Positions 45,177-53,058 are shown, counted from the stretch's first letter. The stretch: DNA of 64,000 nucleotides from Phenylobacterium sp. (GCA_004799545.1 SSMU01000014.1:186001-250000); one strand, 5' to 3'. Notes: generated by a model from the sequence alone, not told the origin. Made by a program: numbers and translations.

Positions 45177-45205
45177 CCGACATCCGAGCGTCACATAAGT
45201 GTCAT
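45177..45205 (+). promoter_or_regulatory. Pho box upstream of phoU-phoB
   Basis: Three 7-base half-sites, CCGACAT, GCGTCAC and GTGTCAT, are separated by four bases each, giving the 11-bp period of PhoB sites. The last two match the consensus best. The site lies 43 bases before the phoU start and implies autoregulation of phoB. Confidence 0.65.
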
Positions 45206-45248
45206 GCACCACCGCTAGTGTCCCGCGCCTGTAAGGAAGAGGAACTCC

Positions 45249-45980
45249 GTGGCCCAGCCGATTCCCAAGGCCTCCTACGCCTCCGAACTGCGTGCCCTGG
45301 TGGCCGAGGTGATCCGCATGGGCGGCCTGGCGGAAGCCCAGGTGGTGGACGCGGTGGACGCGGTCATCCGGCGCGACGTGCCGCTGGCCCAGGCGCTGAT
45401 CGTCCGCGACCTGCGGCTCGACGACATGCAGGCCGACATCGAGCGGCGGGCGCTGGCGCTGATCGCCGACCAGGGGCCGTCGGACGAGGACCTGCGCAGC
45501 GCGGTCTCGACCTTCAAGCTGGCCATGAACCTGGAGCGCTGCGGCGACCTGGCGCGCAACATCGCCAAGCGCAGCCTGGTGCTCTCCGGCTCCGACCCGG
45601 TGCTGCCGCTGATGAGCGCCATCGAGCGGATGGGCCGGCTGGTCGCCGCCCGGCTGCATGAGGTCTTGGACGCCTACGCGGCCCAGGAGATCGACGCCGC
45701 CATGGCGGTGTGGCGCCGCGACGAGGAGGTCGACGAGCACTACGAGAGCATCTTCCGCGAGCTGCTGACCCTGATGGCCAACGAGCCGGACACGGTGGCG
45801 CCCGGCGCGCACCTGTTGTTCATCGCCAAGAACCTCGAGCGGATCGGCGACCACGCCACCAACATCGCCGAGATCCTTCACTTCCAGATCACCGGCGAGG
45901 AGCTGAACGAGCCCCGGCCGAAGGTCAGCCTGCTGGAGGCTGACAGCCCACGGCCCGGGTTCGGGGACGCGACGCCGTGA
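45249..45980 (+). CDS. phoU: PhoU-like phosphate signalling protein, copy 1
   Basis: A 243-residue protein of two PhoU helical repeats. The first carries DLRLDDMQADIERRAL and MNLERCGDLARNIAKRS; the second carries EEVDEHYESIFRELL and AKNLERIGDHATNIAEI. The ExxxD-type motifs bind metal clusters in PhoU proteins. PhoU links Pst transport to PhoR and represses the regulon at high phosphate. The start is GTG with the strong AGGAAGAGGAA site; the stop overlaps the phoB GTG. A second phoU lies after pstB. Confidence 0.93.
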   Translation: MAQPIPKASYASELRALVAEVIRMGGLAEAQVVDAVDAVIRRDVPLAQALIVRDLRLDDMQADIERRALALIADQGPSDEDLRSAVSTFKLAMNLERCGDLARNIAKRSLVLSGSDPVLPLMSAIERMGRLVAARLHEVLDAYAAQEIDAAMAVWRRDEEVDEHYESIFRELLTLMANEPDTVAPGAHLLFIAKNLERIGDHATNIAEILHFQITGEELNEPRPKVSLLEADSPRPGFGDATP

Positions 45981-46666
45981 AGCCCTTCGTGCTGGTGGTC
46001 GAGGACGAGGAAGCGCTGGCCACGCTGCTGGACTACAACCTCGACAAGGAGGGCTTCCGCGTCGAGCGCGCCGCCGACGGCGAGGAGGGGCTGCTGAAGG
46101 TCGAGGAGGAGACCCCCGACCTGATCCTGCTGGACTGGATGCTGCCCAAGGTGTCGGGCGTCGAGGTGTGCCGCCAGCTGCGGGCCCGGCCGGAGACCCG
46201 GCGCACGCCGATCCTGATGCTGACGGCGCGCGGCGAGGAGAGCGACAAGGTGCGCGGCCTCGACACCGGCGCCGACGACTACGTGGTCAAGCCGTTCGCC
46301 ATGTCGGAGCTGACGGCGCGCATCCGCGCCCTGCTGCGGCGGACCCGACCGGAGCTGGTGGACGAGCGGCTGGAGTACGCCGACATCATCCTCGACCGCG
46401 GCTCGCGGCGGGTGACCCGCTCGGGGCGCAACGTGCACCTCGGCCCCACGGAGTTCCGGCTGCTCGACTTCCTCATGCAGCGGCCGGGCCGGGTGTTCAG
46501 CCGCGAGCGGCTGATGGACGCCGTCTGGGGGCCCAACACCTATGTGGAGCTACGCACCGTCGACGTGCATGTCGGGCGGCTGCGCAAGGCGTTGCGCGAC
46601 GGCGGGCACGAGGATCCGATCCGCACGGTCCGCTCGGCCGGCTACTCCCTGGACCAGCAGGCCTAG
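45977..46666 (+). CDS. phoB: Phosphate regulon response regulator PhoB
   Basis: A 229-residue OmpR-type regulator. The receiver has VEDEE, the phospho-Asp in LILLDWMLPKVSG and YVVKPFAMSEL. The winged helix reads LGPTEFRLLDFLMQRPGRVFS and VDVHVGRLRKALR, ending AGYSLDQQA, the standard PhoB pattern. It starts at GTG overlapping the phoU stop, so it is translationally coupled. It should bind the tandem 11-bp repeats seen before phoU, the PlcP-like gene, the porin, pstS and pstC. Confidence 0.95.
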   Translation: MKPFVLVVEDEEALATLLDYNLDKEGFRVERAADGEEGLLKVEEETPDLILLDWMLPKVSGVEVCRQLRARPETRRTPILMLTARGEESDKVRGLDTGADDYVVKPFAMSELTARIRALLRRTRPELVDERLEYADIILDRGSRRVTRSGRNVHLGPTEFRLLDFLMQRPGRVFSRERLMDAVWGPNTYVELRTVDVHVGRLRKALRDGGHEDPIRTVRSAGYSLDQQA

Positions 46667-46667
46667 G

Positions 46668-46685
46668 CCGTCACGCAACCGTCAC
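46668..46685 (+). promoter_or_regulatory. Pho box upstream of the PlcP-like gene
   Basis: CCGTCAC-GCAA-CCGTCAC is a perfect direct repeat with an 11-bp period, starting two bases after the phoB stop and 45 bases before the next gene. It indicates a separate PhoB-controlled promoter in addition to read-through from phoB. Confidence 0.7.
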
Positions 46686-46729
46686 CGAGTCAGCCCAGAA
46701 CTGGCTTGCGAGAGCCTGCGGGAGTGACC

Positions 46730-47527
46730 ATGCCGCCCGAGCTGCGCTGCCGGACCGCCTTCATCTCCGACATCCACCTGGGCACCAAGGGCTGCCAGGC
46801 CGAACGGCTGCTGGAGTTCATCCGGGTGCTGGAGTGCGAGACCCTCTACCTGGTCGGCGACATCGTCGACGGCTGGAAGATGAAGAGCGGCTGGCATTGG
46901 CCGCAGGCGCACAACGACGTGGTCCAGAAGGTGCTGCGCCTGGCCCGCAAGGGCGTGACGGTGGTCTACATCCCCGGCAACCACGACGACCGGATCCGCG
47001 ACTTCTGCGGCGTGCACTTCGGCGGGGTGGTGGTGGCGCGCGACGCGATCCACGAGGCGGCCGACGGCAAGCGCTACCTGGTCACCCACGGCGACGAGTT
47101 CGACGGGGTCATCCAGCACGCCAAGTGGCTGGCCTTCCTCGGCGACTGGGGTTACCGCGGCTTGCTCACGCTGAACACCCAGTTCAACCGGGTGCGGCAC
47201 ATGCTGGGCCTCGGCTACTGGAGCCTCTCGGCCTACCTGAAGCACCGGGTGAAGAACGCGGTGCAGTTCATCGACAAGTTCGAGGAGGCGATGGCCGAGG
47301 AGGCCCGCCGGCGCGGCGTCGACGGGGTGATCTGCGGCCACATCCACCACGCCGAGATCCGCGACATCGCCGGCGTCCGCTACATCAACGACGGCGACTG
47401 GGTGGAGAGCTGCACCGCCGTGGTCGAGGGCTTCGACGGCCAGCTCACCATCCTCCGCTGGCACGAGGCGCGGGCCGCCTACGCCGAGCCGCCGGAGATG
47501 GTCGGCGCGGCGCCGATCGCAGCCTGA
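46730..47527 (+). CDS. PlcP-like metallophosphoesterase (phospholipase C candidate)
   Basis: A 265-residue calcineurin-like phosphoesterase with all metal motifs: SDIHLG (13-18), GDIVDGW (43-49), GNHDD (83-87), HGDEFD (120-125) and a final GHIHHAE. It is often annotated as UDP-2,3-diacylglucosamine diphosphatase, but the WHWPQAHNDVVQKVLR and GDWVESCTA segments and the Pho box match the PlcP group. In Sinorhizobium PlcP degrades phosphatidylcholine during phosphate starvation to recycle phosphate. The ATG has GGAG five bases upstream. Activity is inferred from family and context, not shown. Confidence 0.75.
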   Translation: MPPELRCRTAFISDIHLGTKGCQAERLLEFIRVLECETLYLVGDIVDGWKMKSGWHWPQAHNDVVQKVLRLARKGVTVVYIPGNHDDRIRDFCGVHFGGVVVARDAIHEAADGKRYLVTHGDEFDGVIQHAKWLAFLGDWGYRGLLTLNTQFNRVRHMLGLGYWSLSAYLKHRVKNAVQFIDKFEEAMAEEARRRGVDGVICGHIHHAEIRDIAGVRYINDGDWVESCTAVVEGFDGQLTILRWHEARAAYAEPPEMVGAAPIAA

Positions 47528-47541
47528 AGACTCGTGAGCTG

Positions 47542-47579
47542 AAAAAAAAGGCCGCGGCCCTGATGAGGAAGCCGCGGCC
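47542..47579 (-). terminator. Intrinsic terminator of the small minus-strand gene
   Basis: GGCCGCGGC (47550-47558) and GCCGCGGCC (47571-47579) form a 9-bp stem; leftward it is followed by eight A on the plus strand, a U8 run in the transcript of the minus-strand gene. Confidence 0.8.
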
Positions 47580-47619
47580 AAAAAGCCCTGCGAGGGGGGC
47601 TGGGGTTCGGACAGGGCGC

Positions 47620-47895
47620 TCACGCGGCGGCGGCGGACTCCACAGGCGGGCCCATCTCGATGCGGGGACGGGCGATGGGCGCGGCAGGTGTGGAGCGCAA
47701 CGACCCAGCCAGGCTGCCGTCGCGGAGATAGATCAGCACGTCCGCGGGCTCGCCGGCTTCGGCCAGGCGCTGGGCGAGCCGGCGGCCGACGTCCTCGGCC
47801 TGGGCGCCCGTCGCATAGACCAGGACGCTCTCCTGGGCGTCGATGCGCAGGGTCCAGCCGAAGGTGGCGGGGCGGACGGAAATGATACGCGTCAT
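47620..47895 (-). CDS. Small hypothetical protein
   Basis: A 91-residue protein: IISVRPATFGWTLRIDAQES, then VLVYATGAQAEDVGRRLAQR, then ADVLIYLRDGSLAG and a Pro-rich end. The strand-helix-strand pattern resembles DUF2188-like small proteins but the match is weak. The ATG fits and a strong terminator follows. It lies between the PlcP-like gene and the porin, in the opposite direction, so regulation by phosphate is not implied. Confidence 0.6.
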   Translation of the reverse strand: MTRIISVRPATFGWTLRIDAQESVLVYATGAQAEDVGRRLAQRLAEAGEPADVLIYLRDGSLAGSLRSTPAAPIARPRIEMGPPVESAAAA

Positions 47896-48052
47896 GGCTA
47901 CTCTCCCCTTCCGGGATCGCCCTGGAGGATAGGGGCCCGTTGTGTCGCCGCCATGACGGGAAGATTGCAGTGCATTTCCCCTTGGGGCGCCCTGGCGGCG
48001 GGCCTGAGGCGCGGGCGCCACAGACGACATCGGCGTCTGCGCAAGCTTCGCA

Positions 48053-48081
48053 GTTACACGGAACTGTCGCGTTAGCTTTGT
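48053..48081 (+). promoter_or_regulatory. Pho-box-like repeats upstream of the porin
   Basis: GTTACAC-GGAA-CTGTCGC-GTTA-GCTTTGT shows three 7-base half-sites with 4-base spacers, the same geometry as the sites before pstS and pstC (both also contain a GGAA spacer). It lies 52 bases before the start codon and suggests PhoB control of the porin. Confidence 0.55.
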
Positions 48082-48133
48082 AAGACCCCCGCATGCGCAG
48101 CTCGTTCCCGGGCGGCGCTGAACGGGGGTTGTT

Positions 48134-49480
48134 ATGACAAAGAAGATGTCCCTGCTGACAGGGGCGGCGATGGGCATGGTGCTGGCCGCGGGGCTGACCG
48201 CCCAGGCGCAGGCCGCGCCGGCGAAGAAGCACCACAAGGCGGCTCACGCGGCGTCGGCGGCCGAGTCGGTGCAGGCCCAGCAGGCGGCCGAGATCGAGCA
48301 GCTGAAGGCGCAGGTCGATTCGCTGAGCGAGCGCCTGCTGAGCCAGGAACAGCAGCAGGCCCAGCTGCAGCAGCAGACCGCCCAGGCCCAGGCCCAGGCG
48401 CAAGCCGCCCAGGCCCAGGTCGACAACGAGATCCAGCGGATCCCCGGCGTGATCGACACCCGCGTCGCCTCGGCGATCCCGAAGCCCAAGCCCAGCTGGG
48501 CCGACAACACCCAGGTCAGCGGCCGGATGTATTTCGACCTCACCGACCTCGAGCAGAAGAGCAACGGCGCCAAGGTCGCGCCCTCCGGCGTCGGCTTCGA
48601 CATCAAGCGCTTCTACCTGGGCATCGACCACAAGTTCAACGACGTCTGGTCGGCCAACCTGACCACCGACGTGGCCTATGTCAGCGCCGACAGCCTGACC
48701 CAGGTCTACATCAAGAAGGCCTATCTGCAGGCCAAGCTCAGCGACGCCGCGGTGATCCGCTTCGGCTCGGCCGACCTGCCCTGGGTGCCCTTCGTCGAGG
48801 ACATCTATGGCTACCGGTTCGTCGAGAACACCCTGATCGACCGCGACAAGTTCGGCACCTCGGCCGACTGGGGCGTGCACGCCTCGGGCAAGCTGGCCGG
48901 CGGCCTGTTCAACTACGCCGTCTCGGTGATCGACGGCCAGGGCTACAAGAACCCGGTCCGCACCAAGACCATGGACATCGAGGGCCGCGCCAACATCAAC
49001 TACGACAACTTCATCGTCGGCGTCGGCGGCTACACCGGCAAGCTCGGCAAGGAAGTGCAGAACGGGGTGGCGACGCCACACACCGCCAACCGCTTCGACG
49101 CGGTCGCGGCCTATGTGGTGCCGCAATTCCGGGTGGGCGTGGAATACTTCTCGGCCAGCGACTGGAACAACGTGACCACGGTGGTGGCCGACAAGTCGGA
49201 CGGCTATTCGGTGTTCGGCTCCTACAACTTCACCTCGCAGGTCTCGGCCTTCGGCCGCTTCGACTACGTGAAGCCGACCAAGGACACCAAGCCCAGCGAG
49301 AAGGACGCCTACTGGAACATCGGCCTGAACTGGGAGCCGGTGAAGATCGTCGACCTGGCGCTGGTCTACAAGCGCGACAAGATCGACAACGGCTCGCTGT
49401 CGACCTCCAACGGCACGATCGGCGGCACCGTCGAGGGGACCTACGACGAGGTCGGCCTGTTCGGCCAGTTCCGCTGGTAG
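48134..49480 (+). CDS. Phosphate-selective-type porin (OprO/OprP-like)
   Basis: A 448-residue outer-membrane protein. A signal peptide is followed by a His/Lys-rich stretch and a Gln-rich coiled coil (about residues 50-100: QQAAEIEQLKAQVDSLSERL) that probably forms a periplasmic trimer stalk. Residues 125-448 form the barrel, with many aromatic-terminated strands (GFDIKRFYLGIDHKFND), ending in VGLFGQFRW with the C-terminal aromatic typical of barrels. The Pho-box-like repeats and location support uptake of phosphate or phosphate compounds. The exact selectivity is inferred. Confidence 0.85.
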   Translation: MTKKMSLLTGAAMGMVLAAGLTAQAQAAPAKKHHKAAHAASAAESVQAQQAAEIEQLKAQVDSLSERLLSQEQQQAQLQQQTAQAQAQAQAAQAQVDNEIQRIPGVIDTRVASAIPKPKPSWADNTQVSGRMYFDLTDLEQKSNGAKVAPSGVGFDIKRFYLGIDHKFNDVWSANLTTDVAYVSADSLTQVYIKKAYLQAKLSDAAVIRFGSADLPWVPFVEDIYGYRFVENTLIDRDKFGTSADWGVHASGKLAGGLFNYAVSVIDGQGYKNPVRTKTMDIEGRANINYDNFIVGVGGYTGKLGKEVQNGVATPHTANRFDAVAAYVVPQFRVGVEYFSASDWNNVTTVVADKSDGYSVFGSYNFTSQVSAFGRFDYVKPTKDTKPSEKDAYWNIGLNWEPVKIVDLALVYKRDKIDNGSLSTSNGTIGGTVEGTYDEVGLFGQFRW

Positions 49481-49523
49481 CGGCCTGAGGCCCGGACGGC
49501 GGGAGAGCGCCGGCCGGGCCGCA

Positions 49524-49550
49524 CGCTGCGCGCAGCGCAGTCATTTTTTT
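49524..49550 (+). terminator. Terminator of the porin gene
   Basis: The palindrome CGCTGCGCGCAGCG (49524-49537) is followed after a few bases by seven T. It lies 44 bases after the porin stop and abuts the left end of element C. Confidence 0.55.
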
Positions 49551-49766
49551 AGCCACGAACCCACACGAACCCACACGAACGGGACGCGTGGCGCGCACAG
49601 CGCAGTCATCTTTTGAACCGCGGAAAACACGGAATACACGGACAGAGGCCGACCCGCCTTCCGTGTCGTCCGTGTTCGATTTTCGCGCGCCAAGGCGCGC
49701 AGCACTCCTAGGCCACGACCTCTCCGGCCTGGCCCGTTCGTGTGGGTTCGTGTGGGTTCGTGGCTA
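49550..49766. repeat. Inverted-repeat element C (GAACCCACAC type, nested)
   Basis: Perfect 31-bp ends (49550-49580 and 49736-49766) carry CCACACGAAC units as in element B, and the core next to the right end has the same CCAGGCCGGAGAGGTCGTGG (reverse complement). Inside, 49615-49690 is a second, imperfect inverted repeat made of ACACGGA units after CGCGGAAA, preceded by GCGCAGTCAT, which also precedes the outer end. This looks like one element inserted into another. It fills the convergent gap between the porin and paralogue 2. Confidence 0.85.
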
Positions 49767-49783
49767 ATTCGGCGCGAAGCGCC
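49765..49783 (-). terminator. Terminator hairpin after paralogue 2
   Basis: GGCGC-GAA-GCGCC (49771-49783), the same hairpin as after paralogue 1, read leftward into GAATTAG. The T-run is weak. Confidence 0.4.
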
Positions 49784-49808
49784 TGGGCCTTCGGTCGCGC
49801 GCCGCGGG

Positions 49809-50462
49809 TCAGGAAGAGTCCGGCCCTGGCGCCCAGCCCCCGTCGGGCATCTGGATGAGGTTGGGTTTCGGGGGCCCCGGCGGCAGCGGGACGGAGCCGA
49901 GATAGGGGCTGGGCGGCGTCTCCGCCGTCATGGGGCGCGCGTCATTCGGCGCGTCGTCGTCGCCCGCCGGGTCGTCGTCGTCTTGCGGCGCGATCCCCAG
50001 GTCCTCGCAGAGGGTCGCGATCAGCTCCTCGACCGTGCCGGTCTCGAAGTCGAACGCCCGCACATAGTCGTCGAGCGTGAGCTCCAAGTCGTCCATCAGA
50101 TCCTCGGCCGCTTCGACGCTCTCGCAGGACTCGGCGGCCGCCACGGCCACCGCCCGGCGGACGCGGGCCTTGCGCACCGGGACCTGTGCCGCGACGCGCC
50201 GCGCGCGGACCCCGGCCTCGTCGGCCGCGTCCTGGCTCGCCTGCGCCCGGCGGTCCTTGTCGAGCTTGGCTTCCAGGAGCAGCGTCTGGCGCAGCGCCCG
50301 CGACACCCGCGCAAGCGTCAGACCCAGCGCCTGCGCCTCGGCCGGGGTCTCCGCCGCGACCAGCCGGTCATGCAGCCCCCGCACCGAATCCAGCGTCAGC
50401 TCCGCGAGCTCCGCCAGCATCCGGCCGTGCCGATCCGCCATGTCCTCGGGTGAGGTCGCCAT
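49809..50462 (-). CDS. SOS-box-associated coiled-coil protein, paralogue 2
   Basis: A 217-residue protein without a recognised family. It shares with the protein near 24 kb the start (SPEDMADRHGRMLAELAELTL), the helical core (LGLTLARVSRALRQTLLLEA, KDRRA), an acidic middle and the tail LIQMPDGGWAPGPDSS. Compared with it, the coiled coil is less regular and a Pro-rich stretch (PPSPYLGSVPLPPGPPKP) lies before the tail. The ATG directly follows a perfect LexA box and no ribosome site is present, as in the paralogue. DNA-damage induction is inferred. Confidence 0.75.
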   Translation of the reverse strand: MATSPEDMADRHGRMLAELAELTLDSVRGLHDRLVAAETPAEAQALGLTLARVSRALRQTLLLEAKLDKDRRAQASQDAADEAGVRARRVAAQVPVRKARVRRAVAVAAAESCESVEAAEDLMDDLELTLDDYVRAFDFETGTVEELIATLCEDLGIAPQDDDDPAGDDDAPNDARPMTAETPPSPYLGSVPLPPGPPKPNLIQMPDGGWAPGPDSS

Positions 50463-50498
50463 GAACAAAAGGAGAACATATGAGCGGCGGGGAGTCAA
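50463..50498 (-). promoter_or_regulatory. Promoter with LexA (SOS) box, copy 2
   Basis: On the minus strand TTGACT (50498-50493) is followed by GTTC-TCCTTTT-GTTC (50477-50463), which abuts the ATG. Spacing between the -35, the box and the start codon is the same as in copy 1 near 23.98 kb, and the -35 to box segment is nearly identical. Confidence 0.75.
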
Positions 50499-50659
50499 GA
50501 ATTTTTGTTGCGGCGAGGGTAGGGGCGGGGCTTGAGTTGACTCGGAAGCGACTTTCGGAAGGTCTGCTTCTAGGCGATCCGTCACCGCGTTGGTGGGAGG
50601 GCGAATTTGGGCTCGCGGCGATAGAGCATAGTGGCTGTCACACCAGGAATCGCGCCGGC

Positions 50660-52372
50660 TTACTCCCCGGGTTTGAGTATCTTCCTCATGGAGACGATCT
50701 CGATTGATTTGACGCCATCGAGATTTAACCTGAAATGGGCTCCGGGAAATTTACTGTTAGTAGTCGTAAGCAATCCCCCTCCAATTTCGGTCAGCGTAAG
50801 TCCTCTCTTGGAGACAATAGAACGATCTTTCTCTGTTATTTCCCAGAGTACAACTGTATTGATCTCGTCAAACATTTTTCGCTCATCAGAGAAATCTCTG
50901 AACAATCCTGATAGATCAAACTTGAACTCGACAACCTGACTTTTTGCACCAATCTTGCCGTACAGATCATACCTCCCCCTGTATCCGGAGATGAGCGGAA
51001 CGAAAGACGAAAATTGTCCCGCTCCGAGCTGCTCAAAGAACATGGCAGCGACCGTTGCTTCTTGCGAATTTGGCCTCTTCGCGAACTTCGAACTGCTGGA
51101 ATCTAACTCCGCAATCGACGCAATCTCAGCGAACAATTCCTCTCGATCATACGAGGGGTCGGGATCGTCTATGCTACCGCTGATATATTTTACGAAATCG
51201 CGGACATACCGGCGAAACTCTTCGTATGCGATCTCTCTCAGCATACCTTGCTGTCGGCCTTGTATGGATTTGCGACCGATATCGAAGCTTAGCGACGGAT
51301 CCTCAACGATGATGAAGAAATTTGGAAAATAGCCAGCGGACCCGCGGGGCTTCAGTTCCAAAAAGATTCCAGTCGGCATTCCTTTTGAGGAGGTAGACAG
51401 TCCACCGCTAAACTTAAATCCGACGAACATATCGTCGCCATCAGCCATATCATCTTCGACATGCTCAACGCTCAGGCCATGGAGCTCCGACAACGTTTGC
51501 CATACTGCTCGATTCGGCACAAAACACGACCAGTACTTTATATCTCTGCCAGCTTGATACTTCTTTCCTTTGAAATAAACTATGCGATCTTTGAGTTTCC
51601 GCCTCTTTTCTGCGTCGCTTCTGTCGCTTTCAGAGCGCCATTCCAAGTAGTCGTCGACAGAGATATAGTCGTCCGACTTGAGCTTCTCCGTGGGTAACAG
51701 GTAGTTGCAGTCAAACTCGACCGCGTTAGCGTTGCCAGACCTATCAATATGGCTGAATTTTACGTCGCAGTTGAGCGGCTCTCCCCAGATGAAGTTAGTG
51801 CTTCCCAACGCCGTCCGCGTCCGCAGTGCAAAGGTAAGCTCGGCGAAAGTCAGGTCGAATAGAGGCAGGTCGTGATCGGCCAGCTTGATTTTGATGCGGG
51901 TGCCAGCGGTTTCGGTGGCGATTGCGCCCACCTCCACCAGAAGGTCTGTGTTGTCATCTGAGTTTGCCCAAGAACTAGCTCCATGCACCGCCGCAGTTGC
52001 GGAACCACTGGCTTCGTGGGTTTCCAGCTCAAACGAGACGGTCGAGAACAGCACGAATGTGAGCCCCACACCTTTCTGACCGATCTGATTGGTGTGGCCA
52101 CCCTTGTCACTTGCGAATGGGCGGAGCAGGCGGAGAAGATCCGCGGGTGCAATGCCTACGCCGTTGTCCTGAATCTCGATCGTGCCCGCTTGTGCATTGA
52201 CTGTGAGTTCGATGTGCCCACGCGTCGGCGTTGCCCGCACAATTGCGTCAACGGCGTTCTGACTAAGTTCAGCCAGAATATCCCACTCATGGCTGTAGCT
52301 CTCGAGCACGCCTTTGATCTGGTGTCGGATCTGCGACGTGTCCGGCGTGAGGAAGGACAGTTTCTCGGACAT
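50660..52372 (-). CDS. Orphan GHKL ATPase with C-terminal PD-(D/E)XK-like motif
   Basis: A 570-residue protein, AT-rich compared with its neighbours, so probably acquired. The GHKL ATPase shows the N box ELSQNAVDA (35-43, Glu35, Asn39), DNGVGI (69-74), the lid GQKGVGLTF (98-106) and GTRIKI (157-162), as in MutL/MORC/Hsp90-type proteins. Near the end, Asp469 and VVEFK (Glu482, Lys484) are spaced like a PD-(D/E)XK nuclease core. No nucleoside or DNA partner gene is intact beside it. Related ATPase-nuclease proteins are linked to restriction and antiphage functions; defence is inferred. Confidence 0.7.
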   Translation of the reverse strand: MSEKLSFLTPDTSQIRHQIKGVLESYSHEWDILAELSQNAVDAIVRATPTRGHIELTVNAQAGTIEIQDNGVGIAPADLLRLLRPFASDKGGHTNQIGQKGVGLTFVLFSTVSFELETHEASGSATAAVHGASSWANSDDNTDLLVEVGAIATETAGTRIKIKLADHDLPLFDLTFAELTFALRTRTALGSTNFIWGEPLNCDVKFSHIDRSGNANAVEFDCNYLLPTEKLKSDDYISVDDYLEWRSESDRSDAEKRRKLKDRIVYFKGKKYQAGRDIKYWSCFVPNRAVWQTLSELHGLSVEHVEDDMADGDDMFVGFKFSGGLSTSSKGMPTGIFLELKPRGSAGYFPNFFIIVEDPSLSFDIGRKSIQGRQQGMLREIAYEEFRRYVRDFVKYISGSIDDPDPSYDREELFAEIASIAELDSSSSKFAKRPNSQEATVAAMFFEQLGAGQFSSFVPLISGYRGRYDLYGKIGAKSQVVEFKFDLSGLFRDFSDERKMFDEINTVVLWEITEKDRSIVSKRGLTLTEIGGGLLTTTNSKFPGAHFRLNLDGVKSIEIVSMRKILKPGE

Positions 52373-52380
52373 TAGATTAC

Positions 52381-52520
52381 TCACCTGGCGCCGTTGGCCT
52401 TCATCTCGGGGTAGAGGAATTCCAAAGCGGCGCCAATGTCCCGTTCCAAGCGATCGATGCCGAGCGCGTCCCATCCGAACCGTCGCCGACCTCTGCCCCA
52501 AGTGCAAAGGTTCGGGTTCG
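52381..52520 (-). pseudogene. Possible 3' remnant of a gene upstream of the GHKL ATPase
   Basis: The minus-strand frame ends FGWDALGIDRLERDIGAALE and about ten more residues before a TGA eight bases ahead of the ATPase start. This tail looks protein-like, but upstream of it the frame turns into arginine-rich sequence with no start or family. It may be the truncated end of a former partner gene. It is too short to name. Confidence 0.3.
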
Positions 52521-52619
52521 AACTAGATCTGCGCAGGAGGCGACGATGAATGTCCGACTTCCAGCTGCAAGCCAACGTCTCCTTGTGGCGCTTTGCCGCC
52601 CATCCTCGGCTTGGGTCGC

Positions 52620-52865
52620 TCAGAGCGGCGTCCAGTGGGCTTTGGTCTCGACCCAATCCCAGACGCCGATCTTCACGCCGTCTTCGAGCAGGGTGACGCA
52701 GGCGAGCTCGGGGCGCTCGTCGTGGACCAGGGCTTCCAGGGCGTCGCGCGAGGCGGCCTTGGCGGGCTCGAGGGCGTCGGCGGCGAGGTCGGCCTCCCAC
52801 TCCCATTGGTCGGTGAGGAAGGCGAGGGAATAGCGGCTCGGGGTTGGGGCGGGGGGGTCGCTCAC
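52620..52865 (-). CDS. Small hypothetical protein
   Basis: An 81-residue protein starting at GTG with AGGAA seven bases upstream. The sequence RYSLAFLTDQWEWEADLAAD, then HDERPELACVTLLEDGVKIG, ends WDWVETKAHWTPL. It is acidic and rich in Trp. The ordered amino-acid composition and the ribosome site support coding; no family is recognised. The repeats and Pho boxes before pstS follow on its 5' side. Confidence 0.6.
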   Translation of the reverse strand: MSDPPAPTPSRYSLAFLTDQWEWEADLAADALEPAKAASRDALEALVHDERPELACVTLLEDGVKIGVWDWVETKAHWTPL

Positions 52866-52929
52866 CGGACTGTTCCTGATGGGCCGGGGGCGGGATGTCG
52901 ATGGCGGGGGTGGCGGCTGCGGCTTGCCC

Positions 52930-53058
52930 CCTCCACCACGCGCTCTTCCGCCCGCGTTGCGGGCGTCGGCCCGCGGTCCCCCTCCCGCCGCTTCGCGGGG
53001 GAGGTAGGGCGCCTCGCCGGCAAGCGCGGCTTGGGTCCCGGCTTTCGCCGGGATGAGC
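52930..53058. repeat. Dispersed repeats upstream of pstS
   Basis: GCTCTTCCGCCCGC-GTT-GCGGGCGTCGG (52941-52967) matches the repeat at 10786-10820, and 53029-53058 is the third copy of the hairpin repeat that flanks the hsd operon. Together with a GC hairpin at 52981-53003 they fill most of the gap between the small gene and the pstS promoter. Confidence 0.65.

Noticed and set aside
52500..52535. T-loop-like GGTTCGAAC suggesting a tRNA end
   Set aside because: The bases around the loop do not form a T-stem on either strand, and no acceptor or anticodon arm is found.
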